Origin: Chamaesiphon sp. GL140_3_metabinner_50
Lineage (GTDB): Bacteria > Cyanobacteriota > Cyanobacteriia > Cyanobacteriales > Chamaesiphonaceae
NCBI RefSeq assembly: GCF_025361915.1
Contig: NZ_JANYJC010000013.1
Coordinates: 1-44,628, forward strand
Direction of reading: 5' to 3'
DNA length: 44,628 nucleotides
Within the stretch, counting starts at the first letter, position 1, and each line of letters opens with the position of its first letter. Both the position numbers and the translations under genes were made by a program. The notes below the pieces were generated by a model. The model did no database searches. It was not told the DNA's origin and worked only from the letters and a program-made list of their open reading frames with translations. Positions 1-10,096 of this stretch are shown one piece after another.

Positions 1-183
1 GATCCGTGCATCTTTGAGGTTAATCCCCATCGATTTTAAGACTTTCGCTGCTACGCCAGTACCTTCACCAATTAGTCCTAAAAGGATTTGTTCGGTACCG
101 ACAAAATTGTGCCCCAGGCGACGTGCTTCTTCCTGGGCCAGCATGATTACTTTAATGGCTTTTTCTGTAAAGCGTTCAAACAT
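1..183 (-). CDS. clpC: ATP-dependent Clp protease ATPase subunit ClpC, N-terminal part (runs off window)
   Basis: Reverse strand from ATG at 183 reads [61 protein letters not shown], the canonical ClpC N-domain. Confidence 0.9.
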   Translation of the reverse strand, partial: MFERFTEKAIKVIMLAQEEARRLGHNFVGTEQILLGLIGEGTGVAAKVLKSMGINLKDARI

Positions 184-385
184 GGCTGTTTTCCATCCCC
201 TGCTGCTTATATCCTGTGTCATTAAATCTTAACACAGTAAATTTAGCGATTGGTAATAGTTGTTTAACCGATCGGGTTCGGTAATAACGACTATTTGTGG
301 TGGGAGGGGGATCGGTTGCCACTAAGATACTTCTAAGGATAGATTGCGGTATTTGTAACTCTACCTTTGACATTTGGAGTGTTGG

Positions 386-481
386 CTATAAACCGCCATC
401 GTGTAAGTATCGATCGAGCAATTGTGGTAAATAATCGTAGCCATCGACACTGAAATCCGATCGTCGCATCCACTTCGTCAT
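386..481 (-). CDS. 31-codon mini-ORF sharing the C-terminal tail of the upstream TPR protein (possible duplication remnant)
   Basis: Reverse-strand ATG at 481 to TAG at 386 reads MTKWMRRSDFSVDGYDYLPQLLDRYLHDGGL*. 416-450 is identical to 1372-1406 inside the TPR gene 3' end (VDGYDYLPQLLSKYLDGGE*). Confidence 0.4.
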   Translation of the reverse strand: MTKWMRRSDFSVDGYDYLPQLLDRYLHDGGL

Positions 482-499
482 TTATCGCCAAACGCACGG

Positions 500-1207
500 T
501 TATAACTTACCTTCGATCCTAGCAACCCGATCGCCTAGAGCTACAATCTCCGCTCTCATTTCATTAACACTCCGTTCGATCGCCATCGTGCGGTGGAGAA
601 TCGATCGGAGCATGATGTTAGTTTCTGATGTTTCTAGCGGATCTTGACGCTCCAATCGATACTGTCGGCGGGATCTCCGTGGATCGAGACTAAAATCTTC
701 ATCTTCAAGCAGTCGATCGTCTGCGTCCCAAGTATCTTCTTCAGTATCGATCTGAGCAGGATGAGAGCCGACACTTTCGTCTAACATCCGAATTACTTGC
801 GATCGAACTTGGGATAAGTCTACGTCAAGTCGTTCGAGTACTCTGGCGGCGACACCTTCAACTTCACTAATCAATCCAAGCAAAAGATGTTCGGTACCGA
901 TATAGTTATGTCCGAGTTGATGAGCTGCTTCTAGAGACAAATCTAGCACGCGCTTTGCTCTCGGCGTAAAGGGGATTTCAACGGCTACAAAACCCCAACC
1001 ACGTCCGATAATTTTCTCAACTTCGATTCTGGCGTTTTCAAGGTTGACACCCATCGAATGTAAAACCTTTGCACCGATCCCCTTACCTTCGCCGATCGTC
1101 CCCAACAGAAGCTGTTCTGTACCAACATAATTGTGACCCATGCGGCGGGATTCTTCCTGAGCCAGCATGATTACTTTGATAGATTTTTCTGTGTAGCGTT
1201 CAAACAT
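500..1207 (-). CDS. Stand-alone Clp N-domain (double Clp_N repeat) protein, ClpC paralog lacking AAA+ modules
   Basis: [36 protein letters not shown]... and a second repeat ...[23 protein letters not shown], then a non-ATPase C-terminus. Start chosen at 1207 by alignment with clpC; AGGAA lies just upstream. The ORF track start at 1297 is longer. Confidence 0.85.
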   Translation of the reverse strand: MFERYTEKSIKVIMLAQEESRRMGHNYVGTEQLLLGTIGEGKGIGAKVLHSMGVNLENARIEVEKIIGRGWGFVAVEIPFTPRAKRVLDLSLEAAHQLGHNYIGTEHLLLGLISEVEGVAARVLERLDVDLSQVRSQVIRMLDESVGSHPAQIDTEEDTWDADDRLLEDEDFSLDPRRSRRQYRLERQDPLETSETNIMLRSILHRTMAIERSVNEMRAEIVALGDRVARIEGKL

Positions 1208-1344
1208 GGCGATTCCTATACCGTGACAACTCCAGAGCTGGCGATACCTAACGTTACCAATTTGAGGCACAATCTGCCACTGCGCGAGACGTTTCATGCC
1301 CTAAAGCCCTAAGCCGCCTCAATTTTCATCCCCCGATCGATACC

Positions 1345-3291
1345 TTACTCACCACCGTCTAAATACTTGGAGAGCAATTGTGGTAAATAATCGTAGCCAT
1401 CGACACCGATCGCTGGAATTAAATTCGGGCGATACTGGACTAAAATGGCTTGAAACTCTTCCGATCCGAGTCGTCCTTGCAGAATGGTCGCCAAACTCGC
1501 GCTCTGTCGCCATTCTTTGGCACCGATTTGGTGTAATTGATACATGGCTAGGCAACTATAGAAGACCGCAGTTTTATTTTTAGCTAGGCTATGGTGCGCC
1601 TCAGCGAGGTAGGTCAAGTTCAGTCCTTGGAGGTATAAGTCGCCCACAGCTTGGGCGGCTTTAGTACCTAATTGGAGGTACTCGATCGCGCGTTCGGGCT
1701 GTTGGATGGTCAGGTAAGCCAGTCCCAGGCTATGATAGCCCAAAGCTAAACTCTGGGTATCGTCTAAAGTTTCGGCAAGTTTTAAGCCCCGATCGAGATA
1801 ACTGATGTTCTGTTCGTAAACATCCTCATCCATAATATCGAGGGCGTGGGCGGCTAATACTTCTGAGTAGCCGACGTTAGTTAGGGCATTAGCTTCGCCC
1901 AATTTATCGCCCGTTTGTCTGGCTAAAATAAGAGCGCGCTGACTGAAACTAATCGCCTGCTGATAATCTTTTTGACCGATACTCATCCGGCTCAGATGGT
2001 TGAGATTGGCAATTTCGCAAGGACGATCTCCCGCACGGTTGGCAATTTCGAGGGCTTCCTGATGGAGCTCGACGGCTCGATCGATCTGTCCGAGCGATCG
2101 CTGTGAATAGCCTAAAATAGTTAATAGTCGCCCCTTCTCCTGAGTTCCCGCCACCTGCTTGAGCGGGAGATCGAAATAGGTGAGCGTATCGCGGAGGGTT
2201 TCGCCTGTAAATGCGGCAAAAATTCCCCCATATAAAGGAAAATTCGGACGTTGCGCCGCACTTCTGAGAATTTGTAAAGTCACTTGAAAACAAGCTTTAG
2301 CAATCGCTTCCCGATGACTGCTATTAATTCCCGTCGCTCTCCCGACTCCATTTGCCAACTCGCACCAAATCGCCGCAAACGTAATCAACGTGCTAAACGC
2401 CATCCGCTGTCCCCAAGCGCGATCGTACATTTGTTTGTCAAACCAAGATACTAGCGCAAGCTGAATGCTTTGCAACACGATCGCCAGTTCCGTCCATTCG
2501 CCCTCATCACCACTTGATTTTGTAGCGGAAACATCGGAAACAGACTGCTGGCGACCGATCGTGTTAAATAATGACTGAATTAACGGTCGATCGATCTGAC
2601 GCGCCCACAGCGACCAGGGGCCGCTCTCTGTGGCTCCACCAAAACCAATTTGTTGCCCGCTCTCGTAAATCCAACCGACCAAATGGGGTTCTAGAGCTGG
2701 TAATAATTTTAAACCCCGATCGAGTCCGAGCGATAATTGGCGTAATTGCTCGAAGTCTGCGGGTTCGAGTCGGATATTTGCGACCGATTGCAGCAATTTA
2801 ATTATCAGTTGAATCTGGGCGCGGTCTAATTTATGCTCTTGATTGGGATCGAGTGCTTGGAGTAAAATATTCAAACGTTCGGGAGCTTGGGCACTGACAA
2901 CTCGATCGATCGTGGCATTGACTACTGCTACCGCTTGGCGTTCGTTTTGGAGCGTCCCTAATGCCGTCTGAATCCAGGCAAGGGCATTGAGCTTGTGCTT
3001 TAATTTAGCTTGTTTGACCTCATCGGGTTGACTGGCAATAGTGCGCTCGACACCTTGTACGGTTTCGCTCAGACACCCTTCAAACAGTTCGCTCGTCCCT
3101 AGTTCGATTTGCTCGACCAAGATTTGATAGATATACTCTTTAGAAATAACCTGTTTGCCTGTCAAAATTCGCGTCGTAATTTCCTCGATCGTCTGAAGAT
3201 AGCGATCGCGTAGCGATTTTGCCCCAGGATCGGGGTTAGAATAAGATCCAGCATCAGCAGAAGTCATAATTGTCGATCCGCTCTCTTGCAA
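1345..3291 (-). CDS. Tetratricopeptide repeat protein
   Basis: 648 aa ORF; C-terminal half has TPR-like repeats (LGYSQRSLGQIDRAVELHQEALEIANRAGD, ...YQQAISFSQRALILARQTGDKLGEANALTNVGYSE). Confidence 0.75.
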   Translation of the reverse strand: MQESGSTIMTSADAGSYSNPDPGAKSLRDRYLQTIEEITTRILTGKQVISKEYIYQILVEQIELGTSELFEGCLSETVQGVERTIASQPDEVKQAKLKHKLNALAWIQTALGTLQNERQAVAVVNATIDRVVSAQAPERLNILLQALDPNQEHKLDRAQIQLIIKLLQSVANIRLEPADFEQLRQLSLGLDRGLKLLPALEPHLVGWIYESGQQIGFGGATESGPWSLWARQIDRPLIQSLFNTIGRQQSVSDVSATKSSGDEGEWTELAIVLQSIQLALVSWFDKQMYDRAWGQRMAFSTLITFAAIWCELANGVGRATGINSSHREAIAKACFQVTLQILRSAAQRPNFPLYGGIFAAFTGETLRDTLTYFDLPLKQVAGTQEKGRLLTILGYSQRSLGQIDRAVELHQEALEIANRAGDRPCEIANLNHLSRMSIGQKDYQQAISFSQRALILARQTGDKLGEANALTNVGYSEVLAAHALDIMDEDVYEQNISYLDRGLKLAETLDDTQSLALGYHSLGLAYLTIQQPERAIEYLQLGTKAAQAVGDLYLQGLNLTYLAEAHHSLAKNKTAVFYSCLAMYQLHQIGAKEWRQSASLATILQGRLGSEEFQAILVQYRPNLIPAIGVDGYDYLPQLLSKYLDGGE

Positions 3292-3362
3292 ATGTGTTTC
3301 TGCTATCCTAAACCTTTCTCAATTGTCATGGCTTCGATTCGCTGTATTCTACGGTCGATCGA

Positions 3363-3491
3363 GAGTTAGGGACTTGCGTGGAAATAACATCCCAGATATT
3401 TGTGGGTTTCGACTTCGCTCAACCTCCGAGGGTTGAGCGAAGTCGAAACATAAACCCACTGGTAGTTGATTAAATGGCAAGCCCCTTACTG
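3363..3491. repeat. MITE-like palindromic element with a central 19-bp perfect stem
   Basis: Central arms gtttcgacttcgctcaacc (3406-3424) and ggttgagcgaagtcgaaac (3431-3449). Ends agttagggacttgc and gcaagccccttact are imperfect inverted repeats. Confidence 0.5.
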
Positions 3492-3495
3492 TGTA

Positions 3496-3662
3496 TAGAA
3501 CCTATTTGAGATCTTTTTAGATCTTGGTGGCGGAGGGTGGGTTTTGTGCGATATCGAACAGTAATATCGACATTAAATTGCATAAACCCACCCCTACAGA
3601 TCCAGAAAATGACAGCATGATGCATTTCGCACACCAACCGTAGAAATCTTAAATAGGTTCTA
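3496..3662. repeat. MITE-like element with terminal inverted repeats
   Basis: tagaacctatttgagatct at 3496 versus aaatcttaaataggttcta ending 3662; the outer 12 bp are perfect inverted repeats. Confidence 0.5.
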
Positions 3663-3664
3663 CA

Positions 3665-3699
3665 TTACTCCTTACTCCTTACTCCTCACTCCCTACTCC
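3665..3699 (+). repeat. Heptanucleotide array, 5 units (ttactcc x3, tcactcc, ctactcc)
   Basis: Direct reading; ends 8 nt before the tsaB ATG. Confidence 0.85.
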
Positions 3700-3707
3700 C
3701 CACGCCC

Positions 3708-4367
3708 ATGAAATATGGTCTCGCCCTACACACCAGCAGTCCCGCACTTGGTCTAGCAATCGGTAGCAATGCCGAAGATGTGCGGTGCCAAACATGGGAT
3801 TTAGGCAGAGATACATCTAATTATCTCCATCCCTATCTGCGAGACTTTTTGCGCCCCTGCACTTGGCAAGATTTGGACTGGATTGCGGTAGCTAATGGCC
3901 CAGGTGGCTTTACTGGTACTCGACTGGGAGTAGTCACCGCTCGGACTTTGGGGCAACAATTAGATATCCCGGTATTTGCAATTTCTAGTTTAGCGGCGAT
4001 CGCGTGGCAATCTGCGCAAGTCGGTTCGGTGGCGGAGAGCCATCTCTTGGGGAAAATTGCCGTATCGATGCCCGCCCAGCGGGGAGAGGTATTTGCCGCA
4101 GTTTATAATATTAGTAACGACGATCGAAACTTGCAGGTAATTTTGCCAGAAACAGTCTTTTTAGCTGCCGATTGGGATGCCCAACTAGCTGGGTACCAAC
4201 CCACACAGCACATTGTTGTGCCGCAATCGGCTAATCTCACCGATACGGTTGTCGGTGTGCTAGCCCTAGCACGGAGCGGATTCGATCGCGGCGAACGTCC
4301 GCATTGGTCTACTGCATTACCTTTTTACGGTCAGCACCCAGTTATTGAGGCGGCAATCGTTAAATAG
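3708..4367 (+). CDS. tsaB: tRNA threonylcarbamoyladenosine biosynthesis protein TsaB
   Basis: MKYGLALHTSSPALGLAIG...VANGPGGFTGTRLGVVTARTLGQQLDIPVFAISSL is typical of TsaB/YeaZ. Confidence 0.9.
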   Translation: MKYGLALHTSSPALGLAIGSNAEDVRCQTWDLGRDTSNYLHPYLRDFLRPCTWQDLDWIAVANGPGGFTGTRLGVVTARTLGQQLDIPVFAISSLAAIAWQSAQVGSVAESHLLGKIAVSMPAQRGEVFAAVYNISNDDRNLQVILPETVFLAADWDAQLAGYQPTQHIVVPQSANLTDTVVGVLALARSGFDRGERPHWSTALPFYGQHPVIEAAIVK

Positions 4368-4481
4368 TCGCTGGCGAGTAAAACTGCATCCAAGCGAACT
4401 TTCAATTCCCCTTTACTGGTAGGAATTGCTTAAAATTCGGATGCAAGCAACTTATCGTCAACTCAGACGAACCTAAGTCCA

Positions 4482-4814
4482 TCAGCCAATTAACATGCGA
4501 TCGTTAGCTAGGTTGCTAACTTTGAGTAAATCGGCGAGTTCTTGCAGTTGCGCGATTGCTTCTGCGCCTTCTAACTTCATCAATTCGCGATCGTCGCGTA
4601 ATTCCGTCCAGGTAATTCCATAATCGGATACCAAAAACCGGATCAAATGGTTGTCTGCCAAACTCACCATAAAGTTAGCACTGTTCATGCGATCTCCGCA
4701 TGTATAGCACGCAGCCTCATAACCGCGCCGCTCCAAAACCGTAGCCAGAGCCTGAAGGCTCATGACCAAATCTTTGACAAATTCTTGATGTTGATTTGCT
4801 AGTCTAAGAAACAT
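4482..4814 (-). CDS. DUF1815 family protein
   Basis: MFLRLANQHQEFVKDLVMSLQALATVLERRGYEAACYTCG...HLIRFLVSDYGITWTELRDDRELMKLEGAEAI resembles the cyanobacterial DUF1815 family. Confidence 0.75.
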   Translation of the reverse strand: MFLRLANQHQEFVKDLVMSLQALATVLERRGYEAACYTCGDRMNSANFMVSLADNHLIRFLVSDYGITWTELRDDRELMKLEGAEAIAQLQELADLLKVSNLANDRMLIG

Positions 4815-5149
4815 AGCTCTCCTTTAATAGCACCACTCGATCTCTAGTATAACCTTTATTATTTTTTAATGTTTTTCTCATTGACAATCTTAATGCTTTA
4901 GAGCTTTTAGTATCGATCTGCTAATATCCCGACATCTTTACAGTTGAGAAGATTGCGAGTGTTGGCTGGGAGACTGAGTTTGCTGTCACCAGATCTGAAA
5001 TCGTTCGCACGAGATCGGCAGCATCTACCTGCGAGTTATTTTAGATTCTGACAGAATTAGGTTGGGGAAACTGTCGCAATTAGTACGGTAATCCCCCAAT
5101 TAGACCGATCGGTCGATCTGGACGCGCCTCTATAAATTGGTTCTAAGTA

Positions 5150-6187
5150 TTAGAGTTTGACTCCCAACCTGGCTGCTTGGGCAACCGCACCGAGCAAACC
5201 AACTTGAGGATTGAGAATTACATGTACGGGAATGTCAGTTAATAAATTACTAACCCTACCTTTATGATTGAATTCTTTGAGAAATGTGCCATCTGCAATT
5301 AGGGGGATATTTTTGATAGCAATACCGCCAGCAACGAACAATCCGCCGTAGGGGAGAGTTCTGAGCGCGAGGTTGCCCGCTTCTGCACCGTAAGCCGAGA
5401 CAAACATTTGCATTGTAGCTTGAGCGAGTGGATCGGTTTTAGCAATTGCCATTGCCGAAATCGCCCCAGCCGGATCGACTGCTGTTTCGGGTTGTGACTC
5501 CCAGAGTTGAACTACAGTTGCAATGTCGGAATTTTCGGACAGATTGCTAGTATCGCGCAAAAATTGATAAATTGCGACAATTCCCGAACCAGAAATAATC
5601 CGTTCGTTAGAAATGCGATCGAGCTGTTTTCGATCGCACAGATATCGAACTAAATCAAATTCTTGAATCGATCGCGCTGCAAAATCGGCATGTCCGCCCT
5701 CAGTTGCCACTACTTGGTACTCCCGACCGTTATGTACTAGCAAGCCCTGTCCCAGACCCGTACCAGCCCCAATAATGGCAATCGGCGCGCGCTCGCGGAT
5801 CTGCCCAGTTTGGAGGGTATGCAGATCTGCCGATTGTAATTGAGTAATGCCATACCCGATCGCAGTAAAGTCATTAATCAATTCGAGAGTGGGGATGCCT
5901 AATGCTGCGGCTAAACCTTCAGCATTAATCTGCCAATCGAGATTGGGTAAGTATGAGGCTCCATTAACCACCGCGCCAGCAATTCCCAAGCAAGCACTCT
6001 CGATCTCGATTTTTGTTCCGAGCTGGGTTTGAGCTGCTGCGATAAATTCGGTAACGATCGCCGCCAGATTTGGATATGCTTGGCTGTGATACGATTTGAT
6101 GAAAGTTGGGTCGGTCGCTAATTTAGTTCGATCGAGTCGCAGTAGCGTTTTGGTTCCACCGATATCGCCAGCTAGTAAGTATGTCAT
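5150..6187 (-). CDS. glk: Glucokinase
   Basis: LLAGDIGGTKTLL, LELINDFTAIGYGI, IIGAGTGLGQGLL, ATEGGHADFA motifs. Confidence 0.9.
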   Translation of the reverse strand: MTYLLAGDIGGTKTLLRLDRTKLATDPTFIKSYHSQAYPNLAAIVTEFIAAAQTQLGTKIEIESACLGIAGAVVNGASYLPNLDWQINAEGLAAALGIPTLELINDFTAIGYGITQLQSADLHTLQTGQIRERAPIAIIGAGTGLGQGLLVHNGREYQVVATEGGHADFAARSIQEFDLVRYLCDRKQLDRISNERIISGSGIVAIYQFLRDTSNLSENSDIATVVQLWESQPETAVDPAGAISAMAIAKTDPLAQATMQMFVSAYGAEAGNLALRTLPYGGLFVAGGIAIKNIPLIADGTFLKEFNHKGRVSNLLTDIPVHVILNPQVGLLGAVAQAARLGVKL

Positions 6188-6237
6188 GTATTCGGAACCT
6201 TAGCGGTACAGCGATAAAATAGATATGAGGCGCGTCC

Positions 6238-6258
6238 TTTGTAGCGTAGGCAAAGCCT
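6238..6258. repeat. Short dispersed repeat (tttgtagcgtaggcaaagcct)
   Basis: Resembles short dispersed repeats common in cyanobacterial genomes; recalled pattern, not searched. Confidence 0.4.
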
Positions 6259-6516
6259 AATCGATATTTAAGTCCGATCGTCAGCAGTATTGCGGCTGCC
6301 TACTGTCTCTGCTAGTGGAAAATACAGACCTTGAAAGCAGAGGTGCGATCTGTGAATATATTAGTATAGGTCGCCAGATTAGATCGAGATTTCGGCACAG
6401 AAACTTAACACACGGTTAGATGTGCGAATGTTGGGACTGCGATCGCAATGCCACCAAATCGAACTTCCTTGATATACTGAACAAACACGATCGGACTACT
6501 CCCCATCTCCCCAGAC

Positions 6517-9252
6517 ATGCAGCCTACAGATCCTACCAAATTTACCGACCGAGCCTGGGATGCAATCATCAAGTCACAGGACGTTGCGAGGAGATCTTCC
6601 AATCAAAACTTAGAAGTCGAACATGTGGCAATTTCGCTGTTAGAACAGCAAGATTTGGCTCCAAAAATCCTCGCGCGGGTGGGAGTGGATGTCGAGCAAT
6701 TGGCGCGGCAATTACAAGATTTTACATCGCGTCAGCCCAGATTAGATCGAGTCGTAGACTTGTATCTGGGGCGAGGGCTAGATTTATTACTCGATCGCGC
6801 TGAAGCCGCCAGAGAGAGTTGGCAAGAGCGGGTAATTGGCGTAGATCACTTAATTTTAGCCCTGAGCGAGGACGATCGGGTCGGGCGACGATTGCTCAAA
6901 CCGTTTAATTTCGATCGCGCTCAACTAGAAGCCGCAATTAAACAGCTCCGCACGGCTGCGACTACTACAGCCAAAGCCACTACCGCAAGCCCAGCACCCG
7001 AAACTAGTGGCGAAGCACTGCCCAAATACGGTAAAGATTTGACCGAAGCCGCCAGAGCGGGCAAAATGGATCCAGTGATCGGTCGCGATGAAGAAATTAA
7101 ACGGGTAGTACAGGTATTATCCCGCCGTCAAAAAAACAACCCAATTCTAATTGGCGAACCGGGTGTCGGTAAAACCGCCATTGCCGAAGGTTTAGCCCAA
7201 CGCATCGTCAATGGCGACGTGCCCGAATCGCTCAAAGGGCGCACCTTAATTTCGCTCGATATGGGCAGCTTAATTGCGGGTGCCAAACTCAGAGGCGAAT
7301 TTGAAGAACGTTTGCGCTCCGTACTCAAAGAAGTCACCGAATCGGCTGGGCAAATCGTGTTATTTATCGATGAACTCCATACCGTCGTCGGTGCGGGTGG
7401 CAATCAGGGCGCGATGGATGCCAGCAACCTGCTCAAACCGATGCTAGCACGGGGCGAACTCCGCTGTATCGGTGCCACCACTATCGACGAATATCGCAAG
7501 TATATCGAAAAAGATCCCGCCCTCGAACGGCGATTTCAGCCCGTCCAAGTCAATGAACCCACCGTCGAAGATACGATCTCGATTTTAAGGGGCTTGAAAG
7601 AACGCTACGAAGTCCACCACGGCGTGAAAATTAGCGACTCTGCCTTAGTTGCAGCGGCGACACTTTCCAGCCGCTATATCGCCGATCGATTTTTGCCCGA
7701 TAAAGCGATCGATCTGGTCGATGAAGCCGCTGCTAAACTGAAAATGGAGATTACCTCCAAACCTGCCGAATTAGAATCGATCGATCGACGGGCGATGCAA
7801 TTAGAGATGGAAAAACTGTCCCTTCAAGGCGAAAACCTGACCAGCGATAGCTATCACCCCACTCAGGGACGGCTCGAAAAAATCGATACCGAAATCGCTA
7901 CCCTCAAAATCAAACAAGACGAACTCAACAACCAATGGCAAGGCGAAAAACAGCTCCTCGACGGCATTAAAAGCCTCAAAGAAGAAGAAGATCGGATTCG
8001 AGTGCAAATCGAGCAAGCCGAACGCGCCTACGATCTCAATACCGCCGCTCAACTCAAATACGGCAACCTCGAAAAACTTCAGCAAGAGCGCGAAGTCAAA
8101 GAAGCCGAACTTGCCGCCGTCCAAGTTCTAGGTTCTACCCTCCTGCGCGAACAAGTCTCCGATAACGACATCGCCGAAATCGTCGCCAAATGGACGGGCA
8201 TCCCAGTCAACCGTCTGCTGGCCTCAGAACGCCAGAAATTACTCCAACTCGAATCCCACCTCCACAACCGGGTAATCGGGCAGCATGAGGCTGTTAGCGC
8301 AGTCTCAGCCGCAATTCGTCGCGCCCGTGCCGGGATGCAAGATCCCCATCGCCCGATCGGATCGTTCCTATTTATGGGGCCGACAGGTGTCGGTAAAACC
8401 GAACTCGCCCGCGCTCTAGCCGAATTTTTATTCGATAGCGACGAAGCAATGGTGCGGTTGGATATGTCTGAATATATGGAAAAACATGCCGTTTCCCGCC
8501 TAATTGGCGCACCACCGGGATATGTGGGACATGAAGATGGCGGACAACTCACCGAAGCCGTGCGCCGTCGCCCCTATTCAGTCGTATTATTCGATGAAAT
8601 CGAAAAAGCCCATCCCGATGTATTTAATATTCTGCTGCAAGTTTTAGACGATGGCCGGATTACCGATTCCAAAGGTAAAACCGTCAATTTTTGCAATGCC
8701 GTAATTGTAATGACGAGTAATATTGCCAGCGACCAAATTATTACGACATTACTCAATCCCCATCGCGACAATACCCAAACCAACGATCTGCGCGAACAAG
8801 TTACCAATACCCTTCGCACGCATTTTCGCCCCGAATTTATCCAGCGGATTGACGAACTTACCATTTTTGAACCGCTTAAAAAAACCGAACTCCGGCAAAT
8901 TGTCACGATTCAAATTCATCGGATCGAGCAGATGTTAGCAGATCAAAAAATCAAAATTCAACTCTCAACCGCCGCCCAAGACTACCTCGCTGATGTCGGC
9001 TACGATCCGATTTATGGTGCTAGACCGTTAAAACGTGCCATTCAACGCGAATTACAAAACCCGATCGCTACTAAAATTTTAGAAACTACTTTTGGCGAAG
9101 GCGATACAATTTTTGTCGATTGTGTCGATAGCGGATCTGGCGCGGAAAATCGCGCTTTAATGTTTGGTACTAAGCCACTTAAAGCCACAAAAAAATCAAC
9201 TCCGGTCATAATTCCCGAAGTAATTTTACCGACAGTTACTGTTGAAAATTAA
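6517..9252 (+). CDS. clpB: ATP-dependent chaperone ClpB
   Basis: 911 aa; two AAA+ modules ([38 protein letters not shown]), middle coiled coil and Clp N-domain. Confidence 0.95.
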   Translation: MQPTDPTKFTDRAWDAIIKSQDVARRSSNQNLEVEHVAISLLEQQDLAPKILARVGVDVEQLARQLQDFTSRQPRLDRVVDLYLGRGLDLLLDRAEAARESWQERVIGVDHLILALSEDDRVGRRLLKPFNFDRAQLEAAIKQLRTAATTTAKATTASPAPETSGEALPKYGKDLTEAARAGKMDPVIGRDEEIKRVVQVLSRRQKNNPILIGEPGVGKTAIAEGLAQRIVNGDVPESLKGRTLISLDMGSLIAGAKLRGEFEERLRSVLKEVTESAGQIVLFIDELHTVVGAGGNQGAMDASNLLKPMLARGELRCIGATTIDEYRKYIEKDPALERRFQPVQVNEPTVEDTISILRGLKERYEVHHGVKISDSALVAAATLSSRYIADRFLPDKAIDLVDEAAAKLKMEITSKPAELESIDRRAMQLEMEKLSLQGENLTSDSYHPTQGRLEKIDTEIATLKIKQDELNNQWQGEKQLLDGIKSLKEEEDRIRVQIEQAERAYDLNTAAQLKYGNLEKLQQEREVKEAELAAVQVLGSTLLREQVSDNDIAEIVAKWTGIPVNRLLASERQKLLQLESHLHNRVIGQHEAVSAVSAAIRRARAGMQDPHRPIGSFLFMGPTGVGKTELARALAEFLFDSDEAMVRLDMSEYMEKHAVSRLIGAPPGYVGHEDGGQLTEAVRRRPYSVVLFDEIEKAHPDVFNILLQVLDDGRITDSKGKTVNFCNAVIVMTSNIASDQIITTLLNPHRDNTQTNDLREQVTNTLRTHFRPEFIQRIDELTIFEPLKKTELRQIVTIQIHRIEQMLADQKIKIQLSTAAQDYLADVGYDPIYGARPLKRAIQRELQNPIATKILETTFGEGDTIFVDCVDSGSGAENRALMFGTKPLKATKKSTPVIIPEVILPTVTVEN

Positions 9253-9331
9253 GAGTAGCCGCAATCCGGTGCAGTCAGTCAACGACTAGATTTTAGTGGT
9301 ATCGATAAAGAAAACCATTTTTAATGGTGTC

Positions 9332-9586
9332 ATGAATCCAAAATACATCGACCAGTCTCGACTTAAATATTTCGATATCCAGAAAGACTTGTATGAAACA
9401 GCCAAGCCTGAATTAATCAAACTATACTTGGGCGAGTTTATCGCTTTTGAAGATGGCAGAGTTTTAGACCACGATTGCGATGAACGAAAATTAGTCGAAC
9501 GAGTTTATCAACAATATGGTTATCGAGATCTATTAATTAAGCAGGTTTTGTTTAGAAGAGCCACATTTATCTGTGGCTGGTGTTAA
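9332..9586 (+). CDS. Small DUF5678-like protein, possibly truncated at its C-terminus
   Basis: AKPELIKLYLGEFIAFEDGRVLDHDCDERKLVERVYQQYGYRDLLIKQVLF resembles the DUF5678 pattern. The tail RRATFICGWC is atypical. A GTG start at 9296 is also possible. Confidence 0.45.
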   Translation: MNPKYIDQSRLKYFDIQKDLYETAKPELIKLYLGEFIAFEDGRVLDHDCDERKLVERVYQQYGYRDLLIKQVLFRRATFICGWC

Positions 9587-9781
9587 TTGGTAGAGATGTT
9601 TTAAATCAATGTTCCATTGAGTTTGATGGAATTAATTCTCGATTGGCGATCGCAGATTGAGGAATCGGGTACGATATGTAAACATCTATACCGTAACCTT
9701 TGTCTAGCTGTTTCAACTACACACGGTTGACAAATCGAGTCTAGAGTATAATTAAACCGCAAGCTTTTGAAAGGCGTAAAG

Positions 9782-10045
9782 ATGCAGAATTCTTCTGTTA
9801 CTGAAATCCAAACGAGTCATAGTTAGGCTCTAAATCGGGCTGCTGTCGAGCCTGTTTTATTAACGGCAGAATCTCAATTGAGTTATGTAATTATGTCAGT
9901 TGAAAAATACGATCGGTTAATCGACAGGCTGGATCGATTAGAAGACTTAGCTATCGGTCAGCAAGCCCAAGCTGCTCTGTTAACATCGCGGATGGTTGGG
10001 TCTGAGATTTTCACCGCAGAACTTCAGCGGTTGGCGGCTAGGTAA
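9782..10045 (+). pseudogene. Phd/YefM-type antitoxin-like gene interrupted by an in-frame TAG
   Basis: 88 codons in one frame: MQNSSVTEIQTSHS*ALNRAAVEPVLLTAESQLSYVIMSVEKYDRLIDRLDRLEDLAIGQQAQAALLTSRMVGSEIFTAELQRLAAR*. TAG at 9824-9826. Confidence 0.7.
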
Positions 10046-10096
10046 GCTAGTATTTAACCTAAATTGACGCTAGCTAGAAATCGAGCTGCTGTTGGC

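Noticed and set aside
1949-2293. Alternative-frame ORF in the TPR gene
   Set aside because: Same strand, wrong frame; the TPR frame has recognisable repeats through the same region.
6420-6803. ORF overlapping the clpB start in another frame
   Set aside because: Arg/Ser-rich frame shadow; the clpB N-domain is clear in frame from 6517.
7128-8906. Long antisense ORFs within clpB (7128-7403, 7801-8124, 8079-8552, 8574-8906)
   Set aside because: Low-complexity or Ser/Arg-rich translations opposite a clear clpB frame; typical codon-bias shadows.
9727-9752. TTGACA...TATAAT promoter upstream of the antitoxin pseudogene
   Set aside because: Hexamers are good but the spacer is only 14 nt, too short for a confident sigma-70 call.
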